27,215 nucleotides of DNA from CAYHWE01 sp964360445 (GCA_964360445.1 CAYHWE010000010.1:1-27215); one strand, 5' to 3'; positions 5,829 to 13,205 are shown, numbered from the stretch's first letter. Numbers and translations are program-made. Notes: generated from the letters alone by a model not told the origin.

Positions 5829-6230
5829 TTAACCCGCTCCGGTTACTTCAAAAACCCTGTTGATTACGAAGCTTGCGATTCCGAATGCGGCCAGGATGAT
5901 AAGCAGGCCGATGACTCCGGCAACGATCATATCTCTTGCTTCTTTCGTCTTGTCATCACTGCCTCCGGCTGTCATCCATTTAAAACCGCCCATGATAATA
6001 ATTATAACGGCGATAATGCCGAGAAAACCCAAAATAACCTTTATTACAGAGGCGATGATTTCCCTCGGGTCTTTTTCCCCCAATCCGGACGCTGACTGGA
6101 TCTCGTCCTTCTTATCCCCCCAAAGCAATTCGTCGGCAGTCGCCGCTCCGGCGCCCGTAGCAAGCATAGGCATAATCATAAAGCTCGCCATTATGACCAG
6201 AAGCGCCTTTTTAAAAAACAGATTTTTCAT
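5829..6230 (-). CDS. Pilin-like two-helix protein, array member 2
   Basis: A 133-residue protein closely related to member 1. Signal peptide 1-30 (ending AGAA), then WGDKKDEIQSASGLGEKDPREI (37-58), a near copy of the same region in member 1, TM helix 1 (about 59-82), loop GGFKWMTAGGSDDKTKEARD (81-100) and TM helix 2 (102-124). It is separated from member 1 by 93 bases that hold two RNA hairpins. No Shine-Dalgarno sequence, in contrast to member 1. Confidence 0.78.
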   Translation of the reverse strand: MKNLFFKKALLVIMASFMIMPMLATGAGAATADELLWGDKKDEIQSASGLGEKDPREIIASVIKVILGFLGIIAVIIIIMGGFKWMTAGGSDDKTKEARDMIVAGVIGLLIILAAFGIASFVINRVFEVTGAG

Positions 6231-6252
6231 ATTTTTATAAATTTTATTTTTT

Positions 6253-6317
6253 CCACCGTTCTTAATATGAATAACTCCTATTGAAAACGGTGGCCCCCTC
6301 TTTTAGAAGAGAGGACC
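6253..6317 (-). promoter_or_regulatory. Two hairpins between pilin members 1 and 2
   Basis: CCACCGTT (6253-6260) pairs with AACGGTGG (6286-6293), and beside it 6295-6302 pairs with 6307-6314 around a four-base loop, extended by a GG/CC step. On the minus strand neither is followed by a T tract, so they are not standard terminators. Their position directly after the first pilin gene suits mRNA stabilisation or processing that raises the level of the first product over the rest. Confidence 0.6.
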
Positions 6318-6323
6318 GGTGAG

Positions 6324-6707
6324 TTAGGCGCCGGTAGCGCTTAACAGACTATTAATAACGAATGTTGCGATTGCGTAAGCGGCCAAAATGATTACTAATC
6401 CGATAACGCCGGCTGTAATCAATTTCTTAGCCTCGTCAACCTTGTCCTCGTTTCCTGCCGCTGTCATCCATTTGAATCCGCCCAACAAAATAATGATTAC
6501 GGCAACTATGCCAAGAAATCCTAAGATTACGCTGATAATGCCAGCCGCGATTTCCCTTGGGTCTTTATTTCCCAAACCGGTTCCGGTCTGGACTTCGCTC
6601 TGTTTTCCGCCCCATGGATCTAAAGCCAATACCGGTGAAACTAGGACTGAAGCGGTAACAACAAGGGACATCACAAAAATAAATATACTCCTGTATAATT
6701 TTTTCAT
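6324..6707 (-). CDS. Pilin-like two-helix protein, array member 1 (probable major pilin)
   Basis: A 127-residue protein heading the array. Signal peptide 1-29 (ending VLALA-like, cleavage near residue 29), a short segment with WGGKQSEVQTGTGLGNKDPREI (32-53), TM helix 1 (about 55-78), loop GGFKWMTAAGNEDKVDEAKK (76-95) and TM helix 2 (97-120). In VirB2/TrbC-type pilins two helices joined by a positively charged loop are assembled into a pilus by a type IV secretion machine; no VirB4 or VirB6 gene is in this window. It alone in the array has a full Shine-Dalgarno sequence, AAAGGAGGTG, 6 bases before the ATG, and two hairpins follow its stop. This suggests the highest expression of the six. Confidence 0.8.
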   Translation of the reverse strand: MKKLYRSIFIFVMSLVVTASVLVSPVLALDPWGGKQSEVQTGTGLGNKDPREIAAGIISVILGFLGIVAVIIILLGGFKWMTAAGNEDKVDEAKKLITAGVIGLVIILAAYAIATFVINSLLSATGA

Positions 6708-6753
6708 AGTTTCACCTCCTTTCCCAAAACCACGCCGATTTTACTTATAGGCA

Positions 6754-6762
6754 TGTGGATAA
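6754..6762 (-). promoter_or_regulatory. Single DnaA box upstream of the pilin array
   Basis: TTATCCACA on the minus strand, identical to the two boxes at 2533-2561. It lies about 47 bases upstream of the first pilin start, in the likely leader or promoter region. A single box may be chance. Confidence 0.3.
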
Positions 6763-6869
6763 ATATTAACATATCAATATCTTACCATATTTTAAATTTT
6801 TTGCCGAATTGATTGACATTAAAAAAACTTTATTATACCATAATGACATAATAATTAACCGTAAAACAT

Positions 6870-7091
6870 ATGGATATGACTGATGAAATCCTGGATTTAG
6901 TCAAAAAGAAAATGTACGAACAGGCAGCCTATGACAGGGACGCGTATAAGGAAATAGTGGAAGAAACGATCCGGTTTTTCCAGGAACGAGGAAATATAAC
7001 GGATGATGACGATACAGAACTGCTAGAGGATCAGCTGATGGAAATGTGGCCATCGGTAGAAGGAGAATTCATTGAAAAAAGACATAAATAA
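6870..7091 (+). CDS. Small acidic hypothetical protein
   Basis: A 73-residue, strongly acidic, mostly helical protein with no signal peptide or membrane segment. It contains EEIVEE-type helices, a run of aspartates (TDDDDTE, residues 44-50) and MEMWPSVEGEF near the end. I do not recognise the family. A promoter-like TTGACA lies upstream (about 6814-6819; line of As and a weak -10 TACCAT), and a terminator follows at 7196-7224. The start could also be the ATG two codons downstream. It is divergent from the pilin array, so the two may share the intergenic region. Confidence 0.6.
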   Translation: MDMTDEILDLVKKKMYEQAAYDRDAYKEIVEETIRFFQERGNITDDDDTELLEDQLMEMWPSVEGEFIEKRHK

Positions 7092-7098
7092 AGTTCTC

Positions 7099-7191
7099 TT
7101 GTCATCTCGAGTCAACCGCGGCTGACGAGAGATCTCGGTAGAAGCGCTTGCCGAGATTTCTCACTCGCTAGTCGCTCATTCGAAATGACAA
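7099..7191. repeat. REP/MITE-like imperfect inverted repeat element
   Basis: A 93-bp element bounded by 12-bp ends, TTGTCATCTCGA (7099-7110) and TCGAAATGACAA (7180-7191), complementary except for one position. Nested inside, GAGAGATCTCGG pairs imperfectly with CCGAGATTTCTC. This end sequence and layout are typical of palindromic interspersed repeats that occur in many bacterial genomes. It sits between the small acidic gene and its terminator. Only one copy is in the window. Confidence 0.7.
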
Positions 7192-7195
7192 TAAT

Positions 7196-7224
7196 AAAAG
7201 AGCGGTTCATTACCGCTCTTTTTT
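7196..7224. terminator. Terminator between small acidic gene and rnj
   Basis: AGCGGT (7201-7206) pairs with ACCGCT (7212-7217), extended by AAAAG/CTTTT pairs, with a run of six Ts on the plus strand and a shorter one on the minus. It can serve both convergent genes. Confidence 0.85.
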
Positions 7225-7257
7225 CTATATCATTTTACTGCTTTACTGAACCTCTAT

Positions 7258-9057
7258 TTACACCTTAATCACCACCGGCAATACCATCGGCCTTCTCTTC
7301 GTCTGGCTGAACAGGAATTGGCCTATTTCATTCCTGATCTTGTTCTTGATATAATCATCGTCAGCCGGGGTGCGCAAGTCATGATCTTTAACCAACTTCT
7401 TTACTCTCATCCTTGTCTTTTCAATCAGTTCTCTGTTTTCTTTCATATAAACAAAACCGCGGGAAATGATGTCCGGATTTCCGATCGGATCTCCCGTTCT
7501 TGAATCAACCGTAGTGATTACCACGATCATTCCGTCTTCAGCCATAACCCTTCTGTCTCTTAATACGATATTAGAGACATCACCGACTCCGAGTCCGTCA
7601 ACCATGACGTAATCAGTAGGAACTTTTTCATCCGTCATCCTTCCCTTTGTCTTATCGCCTTCCTTGGCGAATTCCATCACCTGTCCATTGTCAGCAACAA
7701 AAATCTTCTCTTTCGGGATGCCGACTTGCTCGGCTAATTCAGCATGAGCTCTTAATAGAAAGTGGTTTCCTTCGATAGGCATAAAATATTCCGGTTTCAA
7801 AAGCCTCATCATCAGCTTCAAGTCTTCCTGCTTGGCGTGTCCGCCGGCATGTACATCCATCATTTCGTAATGGATGACCTTAGCGCCCTGTCTTACGATC
7901 ATATCTTTCAGGTTCTGGATGCTGCGTTCATTTCCGGGAATAATGGAAGACGAGAAAATAACCGTATCGCCCTGTTTCAGCCTGACTGTCCTGTGTTCGC
8001 CATTAACCACCCTCATAAGGAAAGCATTGCTTTCGCCCTGAGCTCCGGTACCGATAATAATAACCTTATCATCAGGCAAACGATGCAGTTCGCTGTCGCT
8101 CTGGATCAGGACCTTAGGATTGAATTTAAGATACCCGATCTGATGGGCAATCTCTACGTTGTCATTCATACTTCTGCCCTGAAGATAAATCCTTCTTCCG
8201 TGTCTGGCAGCCAAATCAAATAATTTCTGGATACGGCTCAGCTGCGAAGCGAATGTCCCGATAATGATCCTGCCTTCGATTTTCTCAAACAGCCTGCCCA
8301 TCTCATCTCCGATGGATGATTCTGAAATCTGATAGCCCGGGTGGGTTGAATCAGTAGAATCTGCCATCAAAAGCAGTATTCCCTCGCCGCCGATCTGCGC
8401 GATACGGTTCAAGTCGGCAGGCTTATCATTGACCGGAGAATAATCGATTTTAAAGTCTCCTGTATGGACCATTGTTCCCACCGGCGTATGCACGATAATA
8501 GCAAAACAATCCGGAATAGAGTGATTGACCCTTAAAAATTCAACATTGAAATATTTTCCAAGCTGTATCTTTGAACTTTCATCAACTTCAGCGATTCCGA
8601 GCTTCGGACATTTTTCAAATTCCTCAGCTCTTTTCCTTATCAATCCTGCTGTCAGCTTGCCCGTAAACATCGGGGGGTTGCCGATCATTCCCATAATATG
8701 AGGAATACCTCCGATATGGTCCATATGGCCATGGGTTATAATCACGCCTTTGATCATATTTTCCTTTCCTTCCAAATAAGCAGTGTTCGGAATGATGTAA
8801 TCAATCCCAGGCATATCCTCTTCAGGAAACTGCAACCCCATATCAATGATAATAATTTCTTTATTATATTCGATAAGGGTCATATTCCTTCCGACTTCTT
8901 CCAGCCCGCCCAAAACAATAACTTTCAGGCTATCGTCTTTCAACGCGCTGACCGGCTGCTTGATCCTTTTTTCTTCTGTCGGTCTGAAGCCGCCCGCTCT
9001 TTGAGCAGGTACGTGCTTCTCGCGACCATCGCCTTTCGGCTTGTACTTTGTAATCAT
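7258..9057 (-). CDS. rnj: Ribonuclease J
   Basis: RNase J is a metallo-beta-lactamase/beta-CASP nuclease with 5'-3' exonuclease and endonuclease activity, central to mRNA decay and rRNA maturation. The 599-residue product starts with a basic tail (1-40). The lactamase core has LGGLEEVGRNM (49-59), the metal site HGHMDHIGG (109-117) and MVHTGDFKID. The beta-CASP part includes ADSTDSTHPG and the RNase J segment IIGTGAQGE. It ends with the metal-binding MDVHAGGHAKQEDL, MPIEGNH and a C-terminal domain. Length and motif order match the family. The ATG at 9057 has no Shine-Dalgarno sequence. tRNA-Leu(CAG) lies 150 bases upstream on the same strand. Confidence 0.95.
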   Translation of the reverse strand: MITKYKPKGDGREKHVPAQRAGGFRPTEEKRIKQPVSALKDDSLKVIVLGGLEEVGRNMTLIEYNKEIIIIDMGLQFPEEDMPGIDYIIPNTAYLEGKENMIKGVIITHGHMDHIGGIPHIMGMIGNPPMFTGKLTAGLIRKRAEEFEKCPKLGIAEVDESSKIQLGKYFNVEFLRVNHSIPDCFAIIVHTPVGTMVHTGDFKIDYSPVNDKPADLNRIAQIGGEGILLLMADSTDSTHPGYQISESSIGDEMGRLFEKIEGRIIIGTFASQLSRIQKLFDLAARHGRRIYLQGRSMNDNVEIAHQIGYLKFNPKVLIQSDSELHRLPDDKVIIIGTGAQGESNAFLMRVVNGEHRTVRLKQGDTVIFSSSIIPGNERSIQNLKDMIVRQGAKVIHYEMMDVHAGGHAKQEDLKLMMRLLKPEYFMPIEGNHFLLRAHAELAEQVGIPKEKIFVADNGQVMEFAKEGDKTKGRMTDEKVPTDYVMVDGLGVGDVSNIVLRDRRVMAEDGMIVVITTVDSRTGDPIGNPDIISRGFVYMKENRELIEKTRMRVKKLVKDHDLRTPADDDYIKNKIRNEIGQFLFSQTKRRPMVLPVVIKV

Positions 9058-9129
9058 ACTTTTTTTAATTAGAGTTCTATGCTTAAAGAGTTCAAAAAAC
9101 CTAAGCTCTATTATCTAATTCTGATAATC

Positions 9130-9145
9130 TTGCGCAAACGCGCAA
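9130..9145. other. Short perfect inverted repeat upstream of rnj
   Basis: TTGCGC (9130-9135) and GCGCAA (9140-9145) flank AAAC. It stands in the rnj leader or promoter region. RNase J genes of some bacteria are controlled through their own mRNA leaders, so a leader role is possible but only inferred. No T tract follows on the minus strand. Confidence 0.35.
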
Positions 9146-9208
9146 ATATGTTTTTTATCAACCTCTTAACATTCTCGCACCGTGCGTGCGGGTTATGAGT
9201 TTCATAAG

Positions 9209-9292
9209 TGGGGATAGAGAGACTCGAACTCTCACAGCATTGCTGCCACTAGCACCTGAAGCTAGCGTGTCTACCAATTTCACCATATCCCC
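9209..9292 (-). tRNA. tRNA-Leu(CAG)
   Basis: A class II tRNA. The acceptor GGGGATA pairs with TATCCCC, discriminator A. The anticodon stem CTAGC/GCTAG encloses TTCAGGT, giving CAG (CUG codons). The long variable arm and T-arm GAGTTCGAGTC are present. CCA is not encoded. It lies between the substrate-binding protein gene (28 bases away) and rnj. Confidence 0.95.
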
Positions 9293-9319
9293 GATCAAAA
9301 CAGGCCGGACTGGCCCTAT

Positions 9320-11158
9320 TTACCAGACCAATTTTTTTCCTGTCTTAAGATACCAGTCTTTTATGTTTGAGAAACGGCCTGATGGCGACTGGATTATTTT
9401 CACGTCAAACCCCTTGATTTTTTTACTCTGGATATATACATAAACAGGGGAATACATGAATATCGCCGGCACTTCCTCGGCTATGATTTCCTGAAATCTG
9501 CCGTACTTTTCTTTTCTTTGTCTAATATCGGACGTAAGTCTGGCATCTTCCAGAAGCTGATCGACTTCCTTGTTGGCATAATCAGAAATGTTTACTCCGT
9601 TGCTTTCGGCCTGTGAAGAGTGCCAAAAAGCGTATGAATCCGGATCCAGCCCAACAACCTGGCCATAAAACAAGGCTTCAAAATTTCTCGGCCTGATCGT
9701 ATCTGATTGTATCTGCTCTCCGGGAATAATTTCCAAAACGGTTTTAACGCCAAGCTCTTCCCAATATTTCTTGATGCTTTCAACAACCTGGACATTCTCA
9801 TCCGTTGAAACGGTCGTCAGCTTGATAGTCAGGAATTTATTATCTTTATTGGCTCTCCACTTGCCCGCGCACAAAGCGGTTTTTTCCTCTTCTGATTCGG
9901 AAATTTTCCCTTCTTCGTTTTCAGACCGCTTTTTTTCTATGTCCGACAATTCCTGCTCCGTAATTTCCACAGCTTGCCATCCCGCCTCGTCCAGCAATTT
10001 ACCAGCTTCATCTTTATTATAATCATACTTTCTTATCTGAAAATTATAAGCAAAACTGTCGGTCAGGATAGGGCCGGAAACATCTTCCGCGTCTCCGCCA
10101 AGAACGTCTTCAACAATCTTGCTCTTGTTAATGGCAAACGCCAATGCCCGCCTTACTTTTACATCAGCCAGATTCGTATTTTTCTTCTTATTAAAAAACA
10201 CGGCTGTAAGCTGAGGCAGATTCAATTTATAAAAATTGATCGAATTTTTAGCATTCAGGCTCCCTTTCAACTGTTTCGGCATATAACTGACACCATCAAC
10301 CATGCCATCATTGAAAGCGCTTATCGCTTCTTCAAAATTACCGAAAAATTTAAAAGTCAGACCGCTTATATAAGGAACTTCTTTGTAATAGTTGTTATTG
10401 GCGGTCAGACTGTAAGACTTGATCTGTCCGAGCTTATCCTTTGTCAGAGACTTGAATTTATAGGGGCCGGAACCGATCGGTTTCAGATTCAATTCGGCCA
10501 ATCCCGCTCCCTGCGGAGAAACCTGATACCACAGATCCTGAGGCATCACGCCGAAAGTCATCATATCTAAAAACGGAGCATAGCTTTCCGCTAAAGTGAA
10601 TTTTACAGTCTCGTCGTCAATCCTCTCTATTTCCACTCCTCCAAAACTGCCTCTTAGCGGTGATTTATATTGAGGATCTTTAATGGCGTTGAAAGTGAAA
10701 ATGATATCATCAACCGTTAAATTGGAGCCATTATGCCATTTAACATTCTTTCTGATTTTAAAATCATACGCTTTGCCGTCTTCGCTCACCTCATAGCTAT
10801 CGGCCAGATCGGTTATAATTTGTCCGTCTTTATCATATTTCATCAGAGATGAAAAGACCAATCTGCTAATATCATCATCAACATCGTTGATGCCAGCATA
10901 AAGCGGATTGATATATTTCGGCGAACCGACCAAGACTTCAAAATATTCTCCGCCGCTGACCGGAACGACCTGTAGGTGGACGAAATAGAATCTGGTTGCG
11001 ACAAACAACAGGCTTAACACAATAATAGAGGAGCTTGCGCGGATAAGCCAGCTCTCCCTTGAACTTAAAAATCTGCCCAAATATTTCAATTGCCCTAAAT
11101 TAGGCATTCTGGACTTAGATAAAGAATACACGAGCCTTTTATCAAGCTCCAACTGCAT
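9320..11158 (-). CDS. Membrane-anchored ABC transporter substrate-binding protein, family 5 (OppA/DppA-like)
   Basis: Family 5 binding proteins capture peptides, nickel or sugars for ABC importers. From the ATG at 11158 the product has 612 residues. A basic cytoplasmic segment (1-40, with MPNLGQLKYLGRFLSSRE) is followed by one membrane helix (about 41-59). The binding domain then shows NPLYAGINDVDDDISRLVFSSL, the family motif FKIRKNVKWHNG with the following VDDIIFTF, PIGSGPYKF, and VRRALAFAINK. There is no lipobox, so it is anchored by its helix rather than a lipid. A charged insertion (about 398-436, with KKRSENEEGKISESEEEK) interrupts the C-terminal lobe. A TTG at 11215 would add 19 basic residues. 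No permease or ATPase gene is nearby, so transport is uncertain. Confidence 0.87.
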   Translation of the reverse strand: MQLELDKRLVYSLSKSRMPNLGQLKYLGRFLSSRESWLIRASSSIIVLSLLFVATRFYFVHLQVVPVSGGEYFEVLVGSPKYINPLYAGINDVDDDISRLVFSSLMKYDKDGQIITDLADSYEVSEDGKAYDFKIRKNVKWHNGSNLTVDDIIFTFNAIKDPQYKSPLRGSFGGVEIERIDDETVKFTLAESYAPFLDMMTFGVMPQDLWYQVSPQGAGLAELNLKPIGSGPYKFKSLTKDKLGQIKSYSLTANNNYYKEVPYISGLTFKFFGNFEEAISAFNDGMVDGVSYMPKQLKGSLNAKNSINFYKLNLPQLTAVFFNKKKNTNLADVKVRRALAFAINKSKIVEDVLGGDAEDVSGPILTDSFAYNFQIRKYDYNKDEAGKLLDEAGWQAVEITEQELSDIEKKRSENEEGKISESEEEKTALCAGKWRANKDNKFLTIKLTTVSTDENVQVVESIKKYWEELGVKTVLEIIPGEQIQSDTIRPRNFEALFYGQVVGLDPDSYAFWHSSQAESNGVNISDYANKEVDQLLEDARLTSDIRQRKEKYGRFQEIIAEEVPAIFMYSPVYVYIQSKKIKGFDVKIIQSPSGRFSNIKDWYLKTGKKLVW

Positions 11159-11406
11159 ATGATTCAGGTTCGTCCTATTTTGTCTGCTAAAAATCCTTTT
11201 TACCCTAAAAACCAATGAAGGCAGTATTCTCAGCCCCTTTTCCTTAGTTTTAAATTTACGATTTGATGAGTTCGCTAAAAAAATATGTTTAGCTTAAATT
11301 AAATCTCGTCTAACCCCGTTCCCTAAAAAGAAAGGGGCGAGCCCAGATTCAATCAATTTTTATGCAGGCCGGATCAGGAGAGCTCTGGTATTATACGGAG
11401 AAATTA

Positions 11407-11616
11407 TTAAAAAATAATTCCAGTTAAGGCTACGGCAAAAAACAGGATTGCCAAAACTATGGTAGAGTAAAATAATGTTTTTTCAACACCTCTTTTTGTT
11501 CTGAATACGCCATCACCGCCGCCAAAAACTCCAGAAAGGCCTGCGCCACGATTCTGCAACAGGATAGAAAGCATCAATAATATGGCAACAATGATTTGAA
11601 GAATTTTAATCCACAT
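11407..11616 (-). CDS. secG: Protein-export membrane protein SecG
   Basis: SecG is the small third subunit of the SecYEG translocon. The 69-residue product has two membrane helices (about 3-20 and 48-66) joined by the conserved loop LLQNRGAGLSGVFGGGDGVFRTKRGVEK, which contains the family QxxRGAGLSGxFGG pattern. The ATG at 11616 is chosen over a TTG at 11640. A perfect TATAAT (11626-11621, minus strand) lies only 4 bases before this ATG, which could make the mRNA leaderless. The gene follows rplT by 40 bases. Confidence 0.9.
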   Translation of the reverse strand: MWIKILQIIVAILLMLSILLQNRGAGLSGVFGGGDGVFRTKRGVEKTLFYSTIVLAILFFAVALTGIIF

Positions 11617-11620
11617 ATGT

Positions 11621-11649
11621 ATTATAACACAAAAATCCAAAACAGTAAA
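11621..11649 (-). promoter_or_regulatory. Possible promoter giving leaderless secG mRNA
   Basis: TATAAT (11626-11621) preceded by TTTACT (11649-11644) with a 17-base spacer. A start point at the normal distance would fall at or next to the secG ATG (11616). This is seen as a sequence match only; read-through from rplT is the alternative. Confidence 0.35.
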
Positions 11650-11656
11650 CTACTGC

Positions 11657-12004
11657 TTATTTTTTTACCTGGTTGATAATTTCCATTAACACAGCTTTAT
11701 TATTTACGGCCAAATCAGACAAAGTCTTGCGGTCCAAAGTGATATTTTCCTTTTTAAGGATATCGATAAATTTAGAATAGCTGATACCGTGCTCTCTTAC
11801 AAAAGCATTGATCCTGATATTCATAAGTCCGCGCATCACTCTTTTCTTTTTCTTGCGGTCTCTGTAGGCATTGACTCCTGCTTTAACAGTAGCTATCTTG
11901 GCAGCCCTAATAAGCTTTTTCCTGCCCCATTTATATCCCTTAACCTTGGCTAAAAGCTTTTTTCTCTTTTTTAGATGATTTACACCTCTTTTTACTCTTG
12001 GCAT
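11657..12004 (-). CDS. rplT: 50S ribosomal protein L20
   Basis: L20 is an early-assembly protein of the large subunit that binds 23S rRNA. The 115-residue product has the full family pattern: MPRVKRGV at the start, KGYKWGRKKLIRAAK, the AYRDRKKKKRVMRGLMNIRINAFVREHGISYSKFI region and a short acidic-basic end. It is the last ribosomal gene of the infC-rpmI-rplT operon and lies 15 bases after rpmI. In Escherichia coli and Bacillus subtilis L20 represses this operon; whether it does so here is not shown. Confidence 0.97.
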   Translation of the reverse strand: MPRVKRGVNHLKKRKKLLAKVKGYKWGRKKLIRAAKIATVKAGVNAYRDRKKKKRVMRGLMNIRINAFVREHGISYSKFIDILKKENITLDRKTLSDLAVNNKAVLMEIINQVKK

Positions 12005-12019
12005 ATGTTCAATTACGAA

Positions 12020-12217
12020 TTAATTGTGTGGGATTAACGCTTTCATTGTCTTATCAAAAGACTTGGAAATGTCGATATCTCTTCTTTTATTTCTTTTGAT
12101 ATTCCCCGATTCTCTTGCGTTAAAGTGGTTCTGGCCGGCTTTTCTTTTCTTTAATTTCCTGTTTTTAGTGATTATTATGCGTTTTGCTGTCGCTTTATGA
12201 GTTTTAATCTTAGCCAT
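12020..12217 (-). CDS. rpmI: 50S ribosomal protein L35
   Basis: A 65-residue, highly basic protein with the L35 features: MAKIKTHKATAKRI at the start, KRKAGQNHFNARESG in the middle and a C-terminal ALIPHN. It lies between infC and rplT, its canonical position. The ATG lacks a Shine-Dalgarno sequence. A GC-rich hairpin occupies the gap to infC. Confidence 0.95.
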   Translation of the reverse strand: MAKIKTHKATAKRIIITKNRKLKKRKAGQNHFNARESGNIKRNKRRDIDISKSFDKTMKALIPHN

Positions 12218-12232
12218 ATTTGTATTAAAACA

Positions 12233-12249
12233 TCCCGCCGTCAGCGGGA
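12233..12249 (-). promoter_or_regulatory. Hairpin between infC and rpmI
   Basis: TCCCGC (12233-12238) and GCGGGA (12244-12249) form a perfect six-base GC stem with a five-base loop in the 43-base infC-rpmI gap. It may affect translation of rpmI or mRNA processing. L20 represses this operon in other bacteria by binding RNA in this area, but no L20 binding site can be asserted from sequence alone. Confidence 0.4.
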
Positions 12250-12260
12250 CGTATATTGAG

Positions 12261-12818
12261 CTATTTCTTATTTACTAGAATTATAATAAACCTTCCGCCC
12301 TGTTTTGTCAAGTCCTGTTCAGGCACTATATTAAATCCCTCCACTTTCTTCAAAGCGGCGATAAAATTGTTGATAGCCTCCACTCCCTTTTCCGGATGCT
12401 GGCGCTCTCTTCCTTTTAAGATGACTTCTATTTTCAGCTTATCTCCTTTTTCAAGGAATTTTTTAGCCTGCTCAACCCTGAAGTCAAAGTCGTGCTGGCT
12501 GATCCTGACCGAAAGTCTGATACCTTTGATATCAATCTTTTTTTGCTGCACTTTCTGTTTATGCGCCTGTTTTTCTCTTTCATACTTGAACTGCCCATAA
12601 TCCATAATCTTGGTAACCGGCGGGCTGCCTTTCGGATCGACCTGGACAAGATCCAGCTCCGCTTCTTTGGCCATCTGCAGCGCTTTTGCCGTCGCGACTT
12701 CGCCGATCCTTTCTCCATTTTCGTCAATCAAAAGCACCGAGGGCACTCTTATCTGCTCGTTTACATAAAATTTCTTTTCCGCCGTCTGCGGTTTTGCTCT
12801 TCTCCAGATTGTACGCAT
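12261..12818 (-). CDS. infC: Translation initiation factor IF-3
   Basis: IF-3 binds the 30S subunit, prevents premature joining of the 50S subunit and checks initiator tRNA selection. The 185-residue product has the N-terminal domain (VNEQIRVPSVLLIDENGERIG, then a helix with ELDLVQVDPKGSPPVTKIMDYGQFKYE), a lysine-rich linker, and the C-terminal domain (IRLSVRISQHDFDFRVEQAKKFLEKGDKLKIEVILKGRE). The ATG at 12818 is chosen over a TTG 7 codons upstream; the rare AUU start seen in many infC genes is not used. It heads the infC-rpmI-rplT operon, with tRNA-Gly upstream on the same strand. Confidence 0.96.
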   Translation of the reverse strand: MRTIWRRAKPQTAEKKFYVNEQIRVPSVLLIDENGERIGEVATAKALQMAKEAELDLVQVDPKGSPPVTKIMDYGQFKYEREKQAHKQKVQQKKIDIKGIRLSVRISQHDFDFRVEQAKKFLEKGDKLKIEVILKGRERQHPEKGVEAINNFIAALKKVEGFNIVPEQDLTKQGGRFIIILVNKK

Positions 12819-12826
12819 GATAATTA

Positions 12827-12938
12827 ATTCAAAATGCAAAAATCAAAATGCAAAGTTTAGGTCCGCCAGCCGGCGGATCTGTCCGCCTCGGGCGGACTCA
12901 ATAATTTTTAATTTTGATTTTTAAATTTTTATTTTTCT
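12827..12938. repeat. AT-rich interspersed inverted repeat, copy 1
   Basis: Outer arms rich in AAAATGCAAA and TTTTAATTTTGATTTTTAAAT are complementary and enclose two GC-rich hairpins (GTCCGCC...GGCGGAT and GTCCGCC-TCG-GGCGGAC). It fills the gap between infC and tRNA-Gly. Copies 2 and 3 share the outer arms almost exactly. Confidence 0.7.
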
Positions 12939-12941
12939 ATG

Positions 12942-13013
12942 AGCGGGTAACGGGAATCGAACCCGTATCTCTGCCTTGGCAAGGCAATATAATAACCATT
13001 ATACGATACCCGC
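12942..13013 (-). tRNA. tRNA-Gly(GCC)
   Basis: The acceptor GCGGGTA pairs with TACCCGC, discriminator U. The anticodon stem TTGCC/GGCAG (one G-U-type pair) encloses TTGCCAA, giving GCC. The T-arm GGGTTCGATTCCC is intact. CCA is not encoded. It is flanked on both sides by the AT-rich repeat family. Confidence 0.95.
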
Positions 13014-13118
13014 GTTTCAAATTCAAAATGTAAATATCAAAATGTAAAATTCAGGAATTATGCCCGCCCAGGCGGACTCCGTCATTTTTAATTTTGATTT
13101 TTAAATTTTACATTTTCT
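13014..13118. repeat. AT-rich interspersed inverted repeat, copy 2
   Basis: Starts with TTTCAAATTCAAAATGTAAA and ends with TTAAATTTTACATTTTC; these arms pair to form a long hairpin whose tip is GC-rich (GCCCGCCCAGGCGGACTCCG). It is nearly identical to copy 3 except for a few bases at the tip, which implies recent duplication or gene conversion. It lies between tRNA-Leu(UAA) and tRNA-Gly. Confidence 0.8.
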
Positions 13119-13121
13119 ATG

Positions 13122-13205
13122 TGCCCAGGGAGGGACTCGAACCCTCAAGGGATTGCTCCCAGCGGATTTTAAGTCCGCCGCGTATACCAATTCCACCACC
13201 TGGGC
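13122..13205 (-). tRNA. tRNA-Leu(UAA)
   Basis: A class II tRNA. The acceptor GCCCAGG pairs with CCTGGGC, discriminator A. The anticodon stem GCGGA/TCCGC encloses CTTAAAA, giving UAA. The variable arm GGGAGCAATCCC and T-arm GGGTTCGAGTCCC are intact. CCA is not encoded. There is no intron, although tRNA-Leu(UAA) carries a group I intron in some bacteria. Confidence 0.95.

Noticed and set aside
9974..10570. 198-codon plus-strand frame inside the binding-protein gene
   Set aside because: It is antisense to a gene with clear family motifs and shows no recognisable domain.
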